Source: VRUE01 sp963703235
GTDB taxonomy: Bacteria; Actinomycetota; Thermoleophilia; Solirubrobacterales; 70-9
Assembly: GCA_963703235.1 (NCBI GenBank)
Contig: OY969802.1
Span: 1,612,001 to 1,676,000, forward strand
Length of the DNA stretch: 64,000 bases
Direction: 5' to 3'
Part shown: positions 1 to 11,481 of the stretch, in pieces
Layout of the letters: every line of letters begins with the position of its first letter
Position numbering within the stretch: the first letter of the stretch is position 1
Translations under genes and position numbers: made by a program
The notes under the pieces: generated by a model
Database searches by the model: none
Told to the model about the DNA's origin: nothing
Seen by the model: the letters and a program-made list of their open reading frames with translations, nothing else

Positions 1-215
1 GCGTCGAGCGTCGTGACGCCTACGGCCGCCTGCTCGCCTACGTCCATCTGGGGCCGCCCCCGCAGGGGCGCTTCGTCAACGCGATCCTCGCCCGGCGGGG
101 TCTGGCCCGCTCGCTGACGATCCCGCCCAACGACCGCTTCGCGCCGCTGCTGCGACGACTCGAGCTCGACGCCGCCCGGGCCGGTCGCGGCCTCTGGGCC
201 GCCTGCGCGCCATAG
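1..215 (+). CDS. Staphylococcal nuclease-like (SNase/thermonuclease) protein, 3' end only
   Basis: The window opens inside this gene; the frame with codons starting at 3, 6, 9 and so on stays open to TAG at 213-215. The visible 70 or so residues contain DAYGRLLAYV, then FVNAILARRGLAR, then a basic helix ending GRGLWAACAP. This order matches the C-terminal half of SNase-fold nucleases (the DRYGRxLAYV segment followed by NxxLVRxGxA and a C-terminal ARxxxxGLW helix). The N-terminal half, with the metal site and most catalytic residues, is outside the window, so activity and any signal peptide cannot be judged. Confidence 0.75.
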   Translation, partial: VERRDAYGRLLAYVHLGPPPQGRFVNAILARRGLARSLTIPPNDRFAPLLRRLELDAARAGRGLWAACAP

Positions 216-306
216 TCCCGATTCGTGTGATTTGGCACATTCTCCGCCTGCAACCGCTCGTGCGCCTTTGCTACGGTGCGCCGCGGCCCTGGGCCACCTT
301 CCTCTT

Positions 307-546
307 ATGAGAATGCGACAGAGCATTTCCCAGTTCGAGGTCGCCTTCGAGCAGGAGACGACCTTGGAGCGCCGTCGGCGCGAGCAGCTGCGCCGCCGCG
401 CCGCGAACCGCTCGCGGGAGCGACGCATGACCCGCAACGAGCAGCACGGCAAGGTGCGGTTCAGCGTTCTCGCCGTCTGCCTGACCGCGACCGTGGTGGT
501 CGTGGTGGTGGCGATGTTCGAGGCGCTCTCGTTTCTGATGGCTTAG
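307..546 (+). CDS. Small basic protein with C-terminal membrane anchor, unknown function
   Basis: 79 residues. The first 50 are highly charged and arginine-rich, with an ERRRREQLRRRAANRSRERR segment that is probably helical. A single hydrophobic segment of about 25 residues follows (FSVLAVCLTATVVVVVVAMFEALSFL) right at the C-terminus, so this looks like a tail-anchored membrane protein. The ATG at 307 is chosen over an in-frame ATG at 232, because the earlier extension is low-complexity and without family character. I do not recognise the family. It lies just before the 190-residue polyampholyte gene on the same strand. Confidence 0.5.
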   Translation: MRMRQSISQFEVAFEQETTLERRRREQLRRRAANRSRERRMTRNEQHGKVRFSVLAVCLTATVVVVVVAMFEALSFLMA

Positions 547-581
547 ACACGGGCGACGCCGCGACCAGTGCCCTCGTTGAA

Positions 582-587
582 TAGACT
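582..587 (+). promoter_or_regulatory. TAGACT -10 box of a likely leaderless promoter
   Basis: TAGACT lies nine bases before the ATG at 597. There is no Shine-Dalgarno sequence between, which fits transcription starting at or very near the start codon. Confidence 0.5.
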
Positions 588-596
588 CGCGCGCCG

Positions 597-1169
597 ATGG
601 CACGACGCTCGCTGAAGCCACAGCTCAACCAGATCCGCGCCTGGGTCCGCCAGGGCCGCACCGACGCCTGGATTGCCCACCAGCTCGAGATCTCCGCCTC
701 GGAGCTGCGCGAGTTCCGCAAGCAATACGACCTGACGGCCGACGAGGAGGATGGCGGCGCGCAGGACATCGACCTCCGCGACGAGATCGAGGCCGAGGTC
801 GAGGCGGCGACGGTCGAAGAGGCCGCTGCCGAAGAGGAGAAGACCGACGACGAGAAGGCCGACGAGAAGGACGAGGACGGCGAAGGCGAGGACGAGGAAG
901 GCGAGGAGGGCGAGCGCCCCCGTCGCCGCCGTCGCCGCGGCCGTCGCGGCGGAAGGGGCCGTCGCAAAGACCTCGAGGCGACCTTCGACCACGGCGAGGA
1001 GGACGGCTACGGCCTCTGGCTCGACCCCGCCGTCAAGGACAACCCGACCTACACCGAGCACTGGGCCGGCAAGCGCGAGGTCACGGTCAGCATCGAGGCG
1101 GACCGGATCGTGATCCGCCGCGCCGGGGGCGCCGACGACGGCGACTCCGACCCCGGGTCCGACGAGTAG
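597..1169 (+). CDS. Conserved-looking polyampholyte protein, unknown function
   Basis: 190 residues in three parts. Residues 1-48 resemble a small helix-turn-helix (QIRAWVRQGRTDAWIAHQLEIS). Residues about 50-105 are almost wholly Asp/Glu with some Lys. A run of about 16 mostly arginine and glycine residues follows. A C-terminal domain of about 70 residues then contains GYGLWLDPAVKDNP and VTVSIEADRIVIRR. The acidic-then-basic layout suggests nucleic-acid or ribosome association, but that is inference only. The start is supported by a TAGACT box nine bases upstream. The gene ends at the edge of a large inverted repeat. Confidence 0.6.
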   Translation: MARRSLKPQLNQIRAWVRQGRTDAWIAHQLEISASELREFRKQYDLTADEEDGGAQDIDLRDEIEAEVEAATVEEAAAEEEKTDDEKADEKDEDGEGEDEEGEEGERPRRRRRRGRRGGRGRRKDLEATFDHGEEDGYGLWLDPAVKDNPTYTEHWAGKREVTVSIEADRIVIRRAGGADDGDSDPGSDE

Positions 1170-1172
1170 CTT

Positions 1173-1284
1173 GACCGTCTGACCAAGTCTCGCGCTTCGC
1201 GCTCGCACGGGCCTTCGGCCCTGGAGCGTGGCGTGCTCTGCACGCGAGCGACCGAGGACGCCGCTATGCGCCGGTCAGACGGTC
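1173..1284. repeat. Multi-hairpin inverted repeat between convergent genes (family C-like)
   Basis: GACCGTCTGACC at 1173-1184 is exactly complementary to GGTCAGACGGTC at 1273-1284. The 88 bases between hold smaller hairpins (CGCGCTTCGCG and GGGCCTTCGGCCC). The element starts four bases after the stop of the plus-strand gene and contains the stop codon of the minus-strand gene in its right arm, so a two-way terminator is the simplest role. It shares a general layout with the element at 58113-58245. Confidence 0.55.
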
Positions 1285-1598
1285 AGGGGCCGGCCGCCGG
1301 CGAAGTCGGTGGCGCCGCGCAGGTAGATCCAGAAGGCGGCGTCGGCCAGCGACTGCAGGTCGCTGGCAAGACCCGGAGCCGCGTCGAGGGCGACCTGCAG
1401 GCACCAGTCGGTGCCGCGCCCATACAGCTCCGCCAGCTCGGCGGCGTGGAAGGTGGGGCCGATGCGGCGGCGCAGCTCGTCCTGGACGGCGCCGACCACA
1501 TGATCGGCGCGGCGCCGCTCACGGCTGTCGTCAATCGCCTGAAGGGCGCGCCAGCCCTCCTCCCACTGGAAGAGTGCGTTCTCGAGCGGATAGCCCAC
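1275..1598 (-). CDS. Hypothetical small protein
   Basis: 107 residues starting MGYPLENALFQWEEGWRAL, largely helical in appearance, without signal peptide or membrane segment. Composition and codon use look like real coding sequence, and both ends are bounded by palindromic elements. The TGA stop lies in the right arm of the inverted repeat at 1173-1284. I do not recognise a domain. It is not obviously co-transcribed with the membrane glycosyltransferase upstream of it, because a family B hairpin lies between them. Confidence 0.55.
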   Translation of the reverse strand: MGYPLENALFQWEEGWRALQAIDDSRERRRADHVVGAVQDELRRRIGPTFHAAELAELYGRGTDWCLQVALDAAPGLASDLQSLADAAFWIYLRGATDFAGGRPLTV

Positions 1599-1615
1599 CC
1601 GACGAGGTTACCCAT

Positions 1616-1668
1616 CCGCCGGCGGGCCTAAAACGGCAGTCGGAGTCGCGTTTAAGGCCCATCGGCGG
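1616..1668. repeat. Family B palindromic element, copy 1
   Basis: The left arm CCGCCGGCGGGCC pairs imperfectly with GGCCCATCGGCGG around the loop AACGGCAGTCGGAGTCGCG. It begins directly at the TGA of the membrane glycosyltransferase gene (1669-1671). The reverse complement of 56716-56767 has the same layout and the same CGGAGTCGCGTT loop, so this is a dispersed repeat rather than a chance terminator. Confidence 0.65.
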
Positions 1669-4017
1669 TCAGCCGGCGGGCTGCTGTGGGGTCTGGCGCA
1701 GGGGAGCGTTGGCGGGGCCACAGCCGTCCGGATCGAGGCGCCCGCCGACTCGCCAGACCGTGACGGAGCCGCTGCGGTCGATCGGAGCCACCGCGGGCTC
1801 GCTGCGAAGCCAGGCCGCCTCCGGCGAGCGGATCGGGTCCTCCGGGTGGATGAAGTTGAGGAAGGGCGCCGTCACCAGATAGTCGAGCCCGGAGTCGTTG
1901 ACGGCGGCGCGGAACTCGCCGCAAGCCGGGATCGCGTTGAAGGCGCCGTGGGGACCCTTCGCGCCCAGGTAGCGGACCTGGTTGGAGAGGTCGGTGCCGT
2001 AGAAGCCGTACTGGAGGAAGCCGGCAGTCGTCCCGGCCAGGCCGATCCGCGCGTCCCCCACGCCGCGCGCCCACCGGTAGGCGGAGTCGAGGCCCATGCC
2101 CGGGATCGCCCGTTCCGGATCGTCGTTGCGAAAGCGATCGTCGAGATAGTCGCGCTGAACGGGGTAGCCGATCGCGGCGACGGCAAGCGCCAGCAGGGCG
2201 AAGCTGGCAGCGACCGCGCGGCGCGGCGCACCGTGGCGTCGAACCAGCAGCAAACCCGCCGGCACGAGCACCGCAAGCAGAGCGATAAGGAGGCCGACGA
2301 GGCGATCCGGGTCGCGCAGCACCGCATCGAGTCTGTCCGTAAGCACCAGCACCAGGACGAATAGGCACAGGGCGATCCACCCGCGGGTGGACGAAGCGCT
2401 TCTTCGCAATACGAGCGGGAGCAGGGCGAGACCGGCCAGCAGGGCCGGGACCGCGTAGCGGATGTTGATCTCGAAGCCGGTCGGGGCGCCCTCGGCGCCG
2501 GCGGCGCTGAGGGGGGTGAAGAGGTAGGCGACCATCCCGAACAGAGCGACGCCCCCCATCCAGCGGACGATCCGGTCGCGACCCCGGAACAGCGCCAGCA
2601 GGGCGCCGGCAACCGCCGAGGCGATTACGAGCGGCCAGAGGGCGCCGAAGGCGTCGTGGAGGCCGGGTCCGAAGTACGCACTCCAGACGCCGGTGTCGGT
2701 CGCGTAGTGGGCGATGCTGAAGTCCGGCCGGCCGCTCTGCAGCCGCTCCGGATGGGGCAGCGAGATCGGCCCCAGGCTCTCCAGCTGCGGCAGCGGGTTG
2801 CCGACGACGACGAGGTTGCGCAGGTACCAGAACCCGCCGCCCGCGAATGCGGCAAAGCCCCACCACGCAGCCGCCGCCCAGCGCCTCCCAGCCGGCGCCA
2901 ACGCGATCACAGCTACGGTCAGCGCCGCAGCCATCGCCAGCGCCGTCGACTTGGTGCCGACGGCGAGCCCCGTCGCGAGCCCAGCCACGGCTAACGGAAG
3001 TATCTCGGACGCGGGTCCTGTCGTGGGGGAGGGGTCCTGGCCGGGCGCTGGGTTTTTCGCCTCGCGCGTCGCGTCTCTCGCCGAGGATTCGGTGCGAAAA
3101 ACAGGACGCCGCGCCCGGCCAGGACCCCTCCCCCACGCCACCCCTGTCAGATACGCATTCCGGCTGACGAGGATTGCGATCGCCGCCAGCAGCAGTGCCG
3201 CCGCCATCACGTCGTTCTTAGCTGCCCCGGGCTCTCGCACCACCAGCGTGTGACTGGACAGCACGATCGCCGCGGCCACCACGCACAACGGCCCCTGCCC
3301 ATAGGGCCGCCCGATACACCAAGCTGCAAGAAAGGCGATCGCCAGCCAACCGAAGTTAAGGAAGAGGCTGAGCGTGTCTCGCTCAGTCAGCAGGATCCCG
3401 ACGCTGTGGAGCAGCTCGGAATTCTGCGGGTAGAACCAGTTCGTGAAGACGGTCTCGGTGTAGTGGATCCCCGTCACCGAGTGACTCTTCGCCATCTCCA
3501 CCGCAAAAGGCATGTGGTACCAGAGCGAATCGAAGTTGAAGATGCCTCGGCCGAGCGCATCAGCCGCAGTGAGCCCCCAGTGTGCAAACACGAGCGCAAC
3601 GACCCCGATCGCGATTGCGGTCGTCCCTGAGAGGGAGGCAGGGGTAGGCCGGTCGGGCGCGGCGTCCTGTTTTTCGCCAGGACCACTCGGCGAGAGACTC
3701 AACGCGCGAGGCGAAAAACCCAGCGCCCGACCGGCCTGCCCCTGCCTCCCTCCCGGCCCGAGCACCAGAGCGACCGCAACCGCCAGCGCCACGGACCCGC
3801 CAACGAGAGCCCCGGCATAGAAAAGTCCCACGACCCCAAGCAGCTCGCTCAACCAGATCAGCAGCGCTACTCCCGTAATCGCCTCGACGAGATGAGCTGG
3901 AGCGCCCTCCCAGTCCGGCATGAACCGCTGGCGCAGCCGTATCGCCGAGAACCCCAGCGATACGACCAGCAGCGCCAGTAGTACGACGCAGAGAACGTAG
4001 GAGCCGGCGCTAACCAC
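1669..4017 (-). CDS. Polytopic membrane glycosyltransferase-like protein (GT-C/ArnT type) carrying two palindromic insertions
   Basis: 782 residues with many hydrophobic segments. NFDSLWYHMPFAVEM near residue 155 and TKSTALAMAAAL further on resemble the acidic-residue loop and helices of GT-C lipid-linked-sugar transferases, so transfer of a sugar from a polyprenyl carrier outside the membrane is the likely role. The start is GTG at 4017 after a G-rich stretch, 21 bases past the ftsB-like stop. Residues about 88-129 and 294-332 are encoded by two family A palindromes and read as Arg/Pro/Ser-rich linkers (GRALGFSPRALSLSP; RRPVFRTESSARD). Both fall between predicted membrane helices and keep the reading frame. 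Without them the protein would be about 700 residues. Confidence 0.7.
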   Translation of the reverse strand: MVSAGSYVLCVVLLALLVVSLGFSAIRLRQRFMPDWEGAPAHLVEAITGVALLIWLSELLGVVGLFYAGALVGGSVALAVAVALVLGPGGRQGQAGRALGFSPRALSLSPSGPGEKQDAAPDRPTPASLSGTTAIAIGVVALVFAHWGLTAADALGRGIFNFDSLWYHMPFAVEMAKSHSVTGIHYTETVFTNWFYPQNSELLHSVGILLTERDTLSLFLNFGWLAIAFLAAWCIGRPYGQGPLCVVAAAIVLSSHTLVVREPGAAKNDVMAAALLLAAIAILVSRNAYLTGVAWGRGPGRARRPVFRTESSARDATREAKNPAPGQDPSPTTGPASEILPLAVAGLATGLAVGTKSTALAMAAALTVAVIALAPAGRRWAAAAWWGFAAFAGGGFWYLRNLVVVGNPLPQLESLGPISLPHPERLQSGRPDFSIAHYATDTGVWSAYFGPGLHDAFGALWPLVIASAVAGALLALFRGRDRIVRWMGGVALFGMVAYLFTPLSAAGAEGAPTGFEINIRYAVPALLAGLALLPLVLRRSASSTRGWIALCLFVLVLVLTDRLDAVLRDPDRLVGLLIALLAVLVPAGLLLVRRHGAPRRAVAASFALLALAVAAIGYPVQRDYLDDRFRNDDPERAIPGMGLDSAYRWARGVGDARIGLAGTTAGFLQYGFYGTDLSNQVRYLGAKGPHGAFNAIPACGEFRAAVNDSGLDYLVTAPFLNFIHPEDPIRSPEAAWLRSEPAVAPIDRSGSVTVWRVGGRLDPDGCGPANAPLRQTPQQPAG
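3023..3136. repeat. Family A palindromic element, copy 1 (inside a coding region)
   Basis: The outer arms GTGGGGGAGGGGTCCTGG and CCAGGACCCCTCCCCCAC are exact complements. Inside is the family core GCTGGGTTTTTCGCC ... TCTCTCGCCGAG ... GCGAAAAACAGGACGCCGC. As drawn it is 114 nt, 38 codons. It lies wholly in the minus-strand glycosyltransferase gene and is read through without a stop. Confidence 0.8.
3631..3752. repeat. Family A palindromic element, copy 2, opposite orientation (inside a coding region)
   Basis: The left arm GAGGGAGGCAGGGGTAGGCC pairs with GGCCTGCCCCTGCCTCCCTC with one mismatch. The core is the reverse complement of copy 1, and its GCGCTGGGTTTTTCGCCTCG segment is identical to copy 1. 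It lies in the same gene about 500 bases away, in the opposite orientation. Confidence 0.8.
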
Positions 4018-4038
4018 CGGAACCCCCGGTGAAGCCGA

Positions 4039-4410
4039 TCAGCCGCCCAGGCCGCGGACGACGATCGGCGTCTCGCCTTCGGCGACCAGCCCCTGCGCCC
4101 TCGCCTTGCGGTTGACGACGATCGGGTCGTCGGCCGTCTGGATCCGGTGGTGGAGGCGCTTGTTCTCGCGCAGCACCTCCTGGAATTCGGCTTTTGCCGC
4201 GGTCGTCGCCGTGTAGGTCCTGAACAGGTCGATCGCCGGGTTCAGGTAGGAGTAGAGGACGGTGGCGAGGACAAAGGTGAGGGCTATGCGGCCGACCCGG
4301 TCCCAGCGGATGCGGCTGCCGCCGCGCCGCGCCGCCGGCTTGCGCCGCGCGGCTGGACGGCGCCTTGGCCTCGATGCGGTCGTGGCCCGGCTCCGGGCGG
4401 GCGCTGCCAT
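4039..4410 (-). CDS. ftsB: Septum formation initiator (FtsB/DivIC-like)
   Basis: 123 residues. An N-terminal cytoplasmic tail of about 38 residues is rich in Arg, Ala and Pro. One membrane segment follows (IALTFVLATVLYSYLNPAI), then a coiled coil (TTAAKAEFQEVLRENKRLHHRI) and a short C-terminal domain with DDPIVVNRKARAQGLV. This is the layout of FtsB/DivIC, which joins FtsL and FtsQ at the division site. Placement right after eno is the usual one for this family and supports the call. The gene continues into the glycosyltransferase gene 21 bases downstream, so the two may be co-transcribed. Confidence 0.82.
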   Translation of the reverse strand: MAAPARSRATTASRPRRRPAARRKPAARRGGSRIRWDRVGRIALTFVLATVLYSYLNPAIDLFRTYTATTAAKAEFQEVLRENKRLHHRIQTADDPIVVNRKARAQGLVAEGETPIVVRGLGG

Positions 4411-4443
4411 GCCCGCTCCTTTGCGGTCGGGCGCCGCATTCCT

Positions 4444-5742
4444 TCACCGTCTCGACGCTTGAAGGAAGGCTCCCAGGCCAGCGAACTCAGCCGCATCCCC
4501 AAGCTCCTCCTCGATCCGCAGCAGCCGGTTGTACTTGGCGACGCGATCCGAGCGGGAGGGGGCGCCCGTCTTGATCTGGCCGGCCCGGGTCGCCACCGCC
4601 AGGTCGGCGATCGTCGTGTCCTCGGTCTCGCCCGAGCGATGCGAGATGACCGCCGTGTAGCCGGCCTCGCGGGCGATCCGGATCGCCTCCAGCGTCTCGG
4701 TCAGAGTGCCTATCTGGTTGACCTTGACCAGGATCGAGTTGCCGACGCCGAGCTCGATCCCGCGCTGCAGCCGCTCCGGGTTGGTGACGAAGAGGTCGTC
4801 GCCGACCAGCTGCACGCGCTCGCCGATCCTCTCGGTCAGCAGCTTCCAGCCGTCCCAGTCCTCCTCGTCCATGCCGTCCTCGATCGAGACGATCGGGTAA
4901 CGGGAGCAGGCGTCCTGCCAGTAGCCGGCCATCTCCTCGCTGGTCAGCGAGCGGCCCTCGTGCTCGAGCACGTATGCGCCGCCCTCGTAGACCTCGCTGG
5001 TCGCCGGGTCGAGGGCGATGAAGACGTCGGAGCCCGGCTCGTAGCCGGCCGCCTCGACGCCCGCCAGGACGGCTTGCAGGGCCGCCTCGTTGGAGTCGAG
5101 GTCGGGCGCGAAGCCGCCCTCGTCGCCAACGGCCGTCGAGAGGCCCTGGGAGGCGAGGCTCTTCTTCAGCGCGTGGAAGACCTCCGTCCCGACCCGCAGG
5201 CACTCCGAGAAGCTCCCTGCCCCGGCCGGGACGACCATGAACTCCTGGAAGTCGACCGAGTTGTCGGCGTGGGCGCCGCCGTTGAGGACGTTCATCATCG
5301 GCGCCGGCAGCAGGGTCGGCTCGCCGCCGCCGTAGAGCTCGGCCAGGTAGCGGTAGAGCGGCTGGCCGGAGTCGGCCGCAGCGGCCTTGGCCACGGCCAG
5401 GGAGACGCCGAGGATCGCGTTGGCGCCCAGGCGCCCCTTGCTGGGCGTGCCGTCCAGCTCGATCATCGTCTCGTCGAGCGCCCGCTGGTCGGCAGCGCGG
5501 GCGCCGACCAGAGCCTTGGCGATCTCGTCGTTGACGTTGGCCACGGCCCGCGAGACGCCCTTGCCCGCCCAGGCCTCGCCGCCGTCGCGCAGCTCAACCG
5601 CCTCGAACTCGCCGGTCGAGGCGCCGGATGGGACCGCCGCCAGGCCTCGCGCTCCCGACTCGAGCACGACCTCGACCTCGACCGTGGGGTTGCCGCGCGA
5701 GTCGAGAACCTGGCGCGCGTGGATCGAGGCGATGGCACTCAC
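4444..5742 (-). CDS. eno: Enolase
   Basis: 432 residues, full length. It converts 2-phosphoglycerate to phosphoenolpyruvate in glycolysis. The N-terminus has HARQVLDSRGNPTVEVEV and the mobile loop PSGASTGEFEAVELRDG. Metal and catalytic segments include SIEDGMDEEDWDGW, VGDDLFVTNPERL, the signature ILVKVNQIGTLTET, and SHRSGETEDT. The start codon is GTG at 5742, nine bases after a TAGACT box, with no clear Shine-Dalgarno sequence. The gene leads into the ftsB-like gene 33 bases later. Confidence 0.97.
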   Translation of the reverse strand: MSAIASIHARQVLDSRGNPTVEVEVVLESGARGLAAVPSGASTGEFEAVELRDGGEAWAGKGVSRAVANVNDEIAKALVGARAADQRALDETMIELDGTPSKGRLGANAILGVSLAVAKAAAADSGQPLYRYLAELYGGGEPTLLPAPMMNVLNGGAHADNSVDFQEFMVVPAGAGSFSECLRVGTEVFHALKKSLASQGLSTAVGDEGGFAPDLDSNEAALQAVLAGVEAAGYEPGSDVFIALDPATSEVYEGGAYVLEHEGRSLTSEEMAGYWQDACSRYPIVSIEDGMDEEDWDGWKLLTERIGERVQLVGDDLFVTNPERLQRGIELGVGNSILVKVNQIGTLTETLEAIRIAREAGYTAVISHRSGETEDTTIADLAVATRAGQIKTGAPSRSDRVAKYNRLLRIEEELGDAAEFAGLGAFLQASRR

Positions 5743-5751
5743 GGGCGCGCC

Positions 5752-5757
5752 AGTCTA
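5752..5757 (-). promoter_or_regulatory. TAGACT -10 box upstream of eno (likely leaderless)
   Basis: On the minus strand TAGACT is followed by nine bases and then the GTG start of eno. This spacing fixes GTG as the start and implies little or no 5' leader. Confidence 0.5.
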
Positions 5758-5783
5758 TAGCGGCGATCGGGCCTTGGGTCGCG

Positions 5784-7117
5784 CTATTCGGAAGGCGGCG
5801 GGACGGCGCCGGGCGGCAGCCCGGTCGTCCCTTCTTCGCCCGCCGGTTTCGGCTCGCCGGCAGGCACCGGACGCTGCGCCAGCGGGTTGCCCTGCGGCGC
5901 CAGCGGCGTCACCGATCCCGGCAGCGCCGGGATCGCCTGGAAGACCGGCGCCGGGCACGCTTCGGGGCGCCCGCCCTCGGGATCCTCTTCGTAGCAGGCG
6001 GGCGGTGCGCCGGCGGGGCGGCCGTCGCTCTCGAAGTTGGCGCAGAGTTCGATCAAGTAATCCTCGGCGCAGAAGGTGCGCGAGCTCCACCTGCTCTGGA
6101 ACGAGCTGACGAAGGCGTTGAAGTCTTCCTGTTCGAGCTGCTGGCCGAGCTGGCTCTTGATTTGCCCTTCGACGCTGTCGAGGCTTTCGACCGTTTCGTC
6201 CTCCGAGCTCTGGACTTCGAAGACGTAGAAGCCGCGCTGGGCATCCATCGGCCCTTCGAGCTGGCCTTCGACCGCCTCGAAGATCGCCGCTCCGACGGGT
6301 TCTTCGAGCGCACCTTCGACGATGCCTTTCTGCAGGCCGCCTTTTTCTTTGGTCGCCGTATCTTCGGAGAATTCTTTGGCGACCCGGGTCCAGTCTTTGG
6401 CGGTGTTGCCGCTTTCCAGCGCCGCCAGGGCTTTCTCGGCCTTCTCCTCTTCTTTGTTGAGGATCAGGCGGACGTCGCGGCTGGGGGGTTTCGTGAACTG
6501 GGTCGGCTTTGCCGCCTCGTAATAGTTTTCGACTTCGCGCTGGCTCGGCGTCGGCGGTTCTTCTTTGAGTTGATCCTGGATCTCTTTGCTGAGGAGTTCC
6601 AGCTTCACCCGGTTGTCGATGTCCTCGGGGGTGAATTTCGCCTGTTTGATGAATTCCTGGAATTCGGCCTCGGTCTGGAAGTTTTCTTTCTTGACTTTGC
6701 TGAGCTGTTTGGCCACTTCCCGGTCGCTTGCGGCGATACCCATTTCATCGGCCTGGCTTTCGAGCCAGGCCGATTCGAGCAGCTGGGTCAGCGCCGCTTC
6801 CTTCAGTTCGTCGTATTTGGCACTGCCGGGTTTGGGGATTTTTTTCTGGCCTTCCGCCGTGGCCGCCAGCTCGAGCGCGTGGTCGAAGTCCGCTTTGCCG
6901 ATCTCGCCGCTGTCAGCGGGCGCGTCCTCGACGATCGCGACGTCGCCGGAGGGAATGCTCGGATCGCCGAGCCCCTCGGAGATCGCGACGGCGGCGAAGA
7001 GGACGAGGAAGGCAGCCCCGAAGACAAGCAGGCCAAGCCGGCGCGCAGCTGCGGGCCCGGAGGGCCGCTGGGACGCTTTGCTCGTCCCCCTGCCTGGTTT
7101 TCTCCCACCCTGACGAC

Positions 7118-7121
<4 letters not shown>
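5784..7121 (-). CDS. Membrane-anchored SurA-like / parvulin-type peptidyl-prolyl isomerase
   Basis: 445 residues from GTG at 7121, which overlaps the mfd stop as GTGA. A basic N-terminus is followed by one membrane segment (RLGLLVFGAAFLVLFAAVAI), a helical SurA-N-like domain to about residue 210, and a parvulin domain containing DVRLILNKEEEKAEKAL, DWTRVAKEFSEDTATKEKGGLQKG and GFYVFEVQ. The C-terminus is Cys- and then Pro-rich. It is probably an extracytoplasmic foldase. Codon use is unlike the neighbours: Lys AAA and Glu GAA are frequent in the helical and parvulin parts. Longer upstream starts would only read through the mfd 3' end. Confidence 0.8.
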
Positions 7122-10516
<3,395 letters not shown>

Positions 10517-10530
10517 CGGGCGGGACTCGC

Positions 10531-10537
10531 CATAATC
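10531..10537. promoter_or_regulatory. Possible shared -10 region of the mfd / FAH divergent promoters
   Basis: CATAATC reads CATAAT on the plus strand, nine bases before the TTG start at 10546, and GATTAT on the minus strand, 15 bases before the mfd ATG. The whole divergent gap is only 29 bases, so opposed polymerases would compete here. Confidence 0.35.
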
Positions 10538-10545
10538 GCACCGGC

Positions 10546-11481
10546 TTGAAGCTGAGGAGGACAGCGGAGGGAACGATCGCCGAGGACCGGCAGCGCGGGC
10601 GCTGGATCGGCCTGCCGCCCGAGTACGACATGCTCGACCTGCTGAGCGGCGGCGCCGAGGCGCGAATGGACGTCCAGCGCCTGATCGAAAGCGGCGACGC
10701 GCCCGTCGCCGACCCGGCTGCGGCCGGCCTTCCCTTCGAGGCGCGCTCGCTGCGCGCCTTCAGCCTCTGGGAGTCGCACTACGAGGGCTCGGCGCGGATG
10801 CTGGTCAAGCGCTTCTTCCCGCAGCCGGTGCAGCGGGTCGCGGCCGCCTACGAGCGGGTCACGCGCCGCACCTTCCCGCCCTTCAAGCCGAACGAGCGCT
10901 TCTACGAGGTGCCTGCCTTCTACGTCGGCAACCACGCCGCGATGCTGGCCGACGGCGAGGAGATGCCCTGGCCCTCGCACACCCGCTACCTCGACTTCGA
11001 GCTGGAGCTGGCCTTCGTCCTCGCCCGGCCGCTCGCCGACCCGACGCCGGCCGAGGCGCGCGAGGCGATCGGCGGCTGGCTCGTGCTCAACGACTGGAGC
11101 GCCCGCGAGGTGCAGGCCGAGGAGGCCCGCCACGGCACGTTCGGACCGGCGGTGAAGTCGAAGACCTTCGCCAACTCGCTCGGCCCCGATGTGCTCAGCG
11201 CCGACGAGCTGCCGGACTGGCGGACGGCGAGCGGGCGGGTGCGGGTCGACGGCGAGGTCTGGTGCGAAGGGAGTACCGCCGACCCCGCCCACGACGTCGG
11301 CGAGATGCTCGCCTACGCCGCAGCCGGCGAGCGCCTGGAGCCCGGCGACGTGATCTCGACCGGGACGATGCCCGGCTGCTGCGGACTCGAGCTCGACCGC
11401 TGGATCCAGCCGAGGCAGACGGTCGAGCTGGAGATCGACGGAATCGGGACGGTCGCCAACCGGATCGGAGCACGCCCGTGA
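10546..11481 (+). CDS. Fumarylacetoacetate hydrolase (FAH) family protein
   Basis: 311 residues from TTG at 10546 (KLRRTAEGTIAED is the usual family N-terminus); the upstream in-frame GTG at 10501 lies in mfd. The C-terminal FAH domain has YLDFELELAFVLARP, supplying the two metal-binding Glu residues, then NDWSAREVQ with the Asp, then KSKTFANSLGP and GDVISTGTMPGCCG. Family members cleave or hydrate carbon-carbon bonds in aromatic catabolism, but the exact substrate is not visible. Its stop overlaps the next start (GTGA), so translation is coupled. Confidence 0.85.
   Translation: MKLRRTAEGTIAEDRQRGRWIGLPPEYDMLDLLSGGAEARMDVQRLIESGDAPVADPAAAGLPFEARSLRAFSLWESHYEGSARMLVKRFFPQPVQRVAAAYERVTRRTFPPFKPNERFYEVPAFYVGNHAAMLADGEEMPWPSHTRYLDFELELAFVLARPLADPTPAEAREAIGGWLVLNDWSAREVQAEEARHGTFGPAVKSKTFANSLGPDVLSADELPDWRTASGRVRVDGEVWCEGSTADPAHDVGEMLAYAAAGERLEPGDVISTGTMPGCCGLELDRWIQPRQTVELEIDGIGTVANRIGARP

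Noticed and set aside
1174..1290. A small coding gene within the inverted repeat region
   Set aside because: Open frames there are explained by the repeat itself and lack a ribosome site or family similarity.
3023..3060. G-quadruplex as the main function of the G-rich family A arms
   Set aside because: Runs of G occur, but each is paired with an exact complement, so a hairpin is the better explanation; a quadruplex role is untested.
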